Assembly (NCBI RefSeq): GCF_022829585.1
Contig: NZ_JAKSYC010000117.1
Coordinates: 62,001-126,000 of the forward strand
Direction: 5' to 3'
DNA from: Methylobacterium sp. J-026
GTDB lineage: Bacteria > Pseudomonadota > Alphaproteobacteria > Rhizobiales > Beijerinckiaceae
Length of the DNA: 64,000 nt
The translations under genes and the position numbers were made by a program. This document shows, in pieces, positions 63,601 to 64,000 of this stretch; position 1 is the stretch's first letter, and every line of letters begins with the position of its first letter. Below the pieces are notes generated by a model. That model was not told the origin of the DNA and did no database searches. It saw nothing but the letters and a program-made list of their open reading frames with translations.

Positions 63601-64000
63601 GGAGCGTGAGCTGTGCCCGGCTTCCCACGGCCCGCCGCAGGGCCGGATCGGCTAGCCGCAGGCCCTCGACTTTCCCGTCCGCGGCGATGGCGAAGCGCCG
63701 TGCGGTCGGATCGCCCTGCGGCGCCACGTCCAGCCGTGCCTCGATCCGATCCAGGGCGGAGTCGCGGCCGCGCAGGCCCGCCGCGTCGAGGCCGCCGCGG
63801 ATGGTCGGCGCCGCGATGGGTCCCTTGAGGCTGCCGTCGAAGGTGAGCTTGGCGATCTCGGCCTCGCCCGCCCGGGTCATGCCGCCCTCAGTGGGCAGGG
63901 CGCGGGCCTCGAGGGTGAGGTCCGAGACCCGGTCCGCGGTCAGGCTGCCCCCGGCGGTGAGCTTGGCGGTCCGGGAGGTCAGGTCCAGCCGGTCGATCCG
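60617..64000 (-). CDS. tamB: Translocation and assembly module TamB, 3' part
   Basis: At least 1,127 codons are visible; the frame is open to the right edge, so the N-terminal part lies outside the window. The product is made of many beta-strand repeats (patterns such as SGTVAGKALTGDAHGARVG and VTGRAGRDLDLRMAIRALPLSLA) and ends with the TamB C-terminal domain: RGRLDLVGQRLDFSRGRVSFAG, DPVLPQDEILSRLLFKKAAGGLSPFQALQLAQAVAQLSGG and a terminal RTSLGVGAEYEW, the outer-membrane-like C-terminus that meets TamA. TamB spans the periplasm and takes part in outer-membrane protein or lipid transport. tamA should lie upstream, to the right. Confidence 0.93.
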   Translation of the reverse strand, partial: RIDRLDLTSRTAKLTAGGSLTADRVSDLTLEARALPTEGGMTRAGEAEIAKLTFDGSLKGPIAAPTIRGGLDAAGLRGRDSALDRIEARLDVAPQGDPTARRFAIAADGKVEGLRLADPALRRAVGSRAQLTLRAAAGPDGVIDVATLRLDSETARAGYAGRIGQNTLTGTLDAVVPDLAVFSGIAGRGLAGSLDAKARLSGDPARKAVAADLTVTTTGLATGIAAADRVLGRTPSLLGRVSRSYDGYGFDHLRLEGQGLSATLQGEATSELADVGGRLELRSLADLDNRLTGRAGIEARLTGSLEHPDLAATLTAPAATADGKLIRDLRVEALVKDALLAPDGSVRLSGTVAGKALTGDAHGARVGPDWALDRLALNLGSVAVAGSATVAAETWLSAGSLTVRAASLEDIAPLAPEPMAGRLDAAVTLARDGGRQDAAIRATGAGLRYGTYALSRLDADLRGRDLRAHPILDGRLEADRLLAAGQQIDALRLVADGSPAFSDVTLTARARGFGLDGAARIVPADDTRIELKALSAARGSDRFALAGPAVITLRNGGAVIDGLTVAAGSGRVSVTGRAGRDLDLRMAIRALPLSLARIAAPDLALSGSLDGEADLHGPADRPEGRYALTVSKLTAPQTRQASLPPVDASARGTLADGQASLDGRVTAGRGVALTVAGRIPVEAGGALDLRAKGILDAALANSLLSVGGQSVAGKVAIDGGVTGTLAAPRAQGAATLTGGSFTDPLNGIRLTGIEGRVTGRGDSLVVERLTAATRNGGRVSVTGRVALEPDFPGQFHVLADRAELVSSPLMTAVSSLDLTLAGPLARTPWISGRVDIASIDVAVPDRLPATVRPLPGVRHVNTPPEARARLAQRAGPRVAAAPGRRPKKPVVPFDATLDVAVDAPSRIFVRGRGIDAELGGALRVTGTSLAPNAVGAFAMRRGRLDLVGQRLDFSRGRVSFAGSLTTPDLDFAAETKAGDVTARVAVTGPADAPQFALTSDPVLPQDEILSRLLFKKAAGGLSPFQALQLAQAVAQLSGGAAGPDVFEQARKGLGLDSLDVSTGSSGGPALGASRYISDRVSVGVKAGAKPADTAVGVDFDVTRRIKLKGEAGSDGRTSLGVGAEYEW

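Overview
The window is about 70% G+C, uses ATG, GTG and TTG starts with many 1- and 4-base gene overlaps, and carries alphaproteobacterial landmarks: CheY with a CheZ-type phosphatase, an ECF sigma factor with an NrsF-type membrane anti-sigma factor, a pepN plus PAS histidine kinase pair, lipid A/Kdo genes, and rnpB next to a mraW-led division/cell-wall cluster. Protein sequences and the GC-rich palindromic repeats suggest a chromosomal region of a Methylobacterium-like member of the Hyphomicrobiales (Rhizobiales). No rRNA, tRNA, CRISPR array, transposase, integrase or phage gene was seen.

Layout. 1-4.6 kb: the 3' end of a penicillin acylase family gene whose frame runs through a palindromic repeat, then an M81 (MlrC-like) metallopeptidase, an M20 peptidase and a divergent amidase, together an amide/peptide hydrolase cluster. 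4.9-6.6 kb: a 53-residue protein, a metallophosphoesterase and a VIT-type metal transporter with a palindrome upstream. 6.9-11.3 kb: DUF374 acyltransferase, waaA, lpxK, a DUF2093 protein and ribF. 11.5-12.6 kb: cheY and cheZ. 12.7-16.1 kb: creatininase family, DUF1223, ECF sigma, NrsF anti-sigma and a UPF0260 protein. 16.4-20 kb: a class A penicillin-binding protein and a DUF1214/DUF1254-like pair. 20.2-22.3 kb: an AraC regulator next to a 1 kb AT-rich island. 22.3-25.1 kb: a lipoprotein, small proteins and gshB. A repeat-filled gap follows, then a CPA1 antiporter and a gamma-glutamyltransferase-like enzyme.

29-39.3 kb: a minus-strand cluster in transcription order gloA, rnpB, rsmH, ftsL, ftsI, murE, murF, mraY, murD. 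mraZ is not at its usual place before rsmH. After murD the cluster stops against a convergent gene, so ftsW, murG, murC, murB, ddl, ftsQ, ftsA and ftsZ lie elsewhere. 39.5-44.6 kb: pepN and a PleC-like kinase. 45.4-53.7 kb: an envelope glycan region with an OpgC-type acyltransferase, an atypical SGNH protein, a flippase and a CelD-type acyltransferase in one minus-strand run, beside the four dTDP-L-rhamnose genes in the order rfbC, rfbB, rfbD, rfbA. 53.8-64 kb: an unknown gene, queE, a D,D-carboxypeptidase with a Lys/Ala-rich tail, a CobW-type GTPase, an unknown gene, nth, a free-standing HPr and the 3' part of tamB, which runs off the right edge.

Most of the window serves the cell envelope: lipid A and Kdo, peptidoglycan precursors and polymerases, rhamnose, polysaccharide export and acylation, and TamB. 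No complete new defence or mobile system is visible. The best candidates for new biology are the OpgC/SGNH/flippase/CelD module, the coding palindromic repeat at the left edge, and the AT-rich island at 21.2-22.3 kb.
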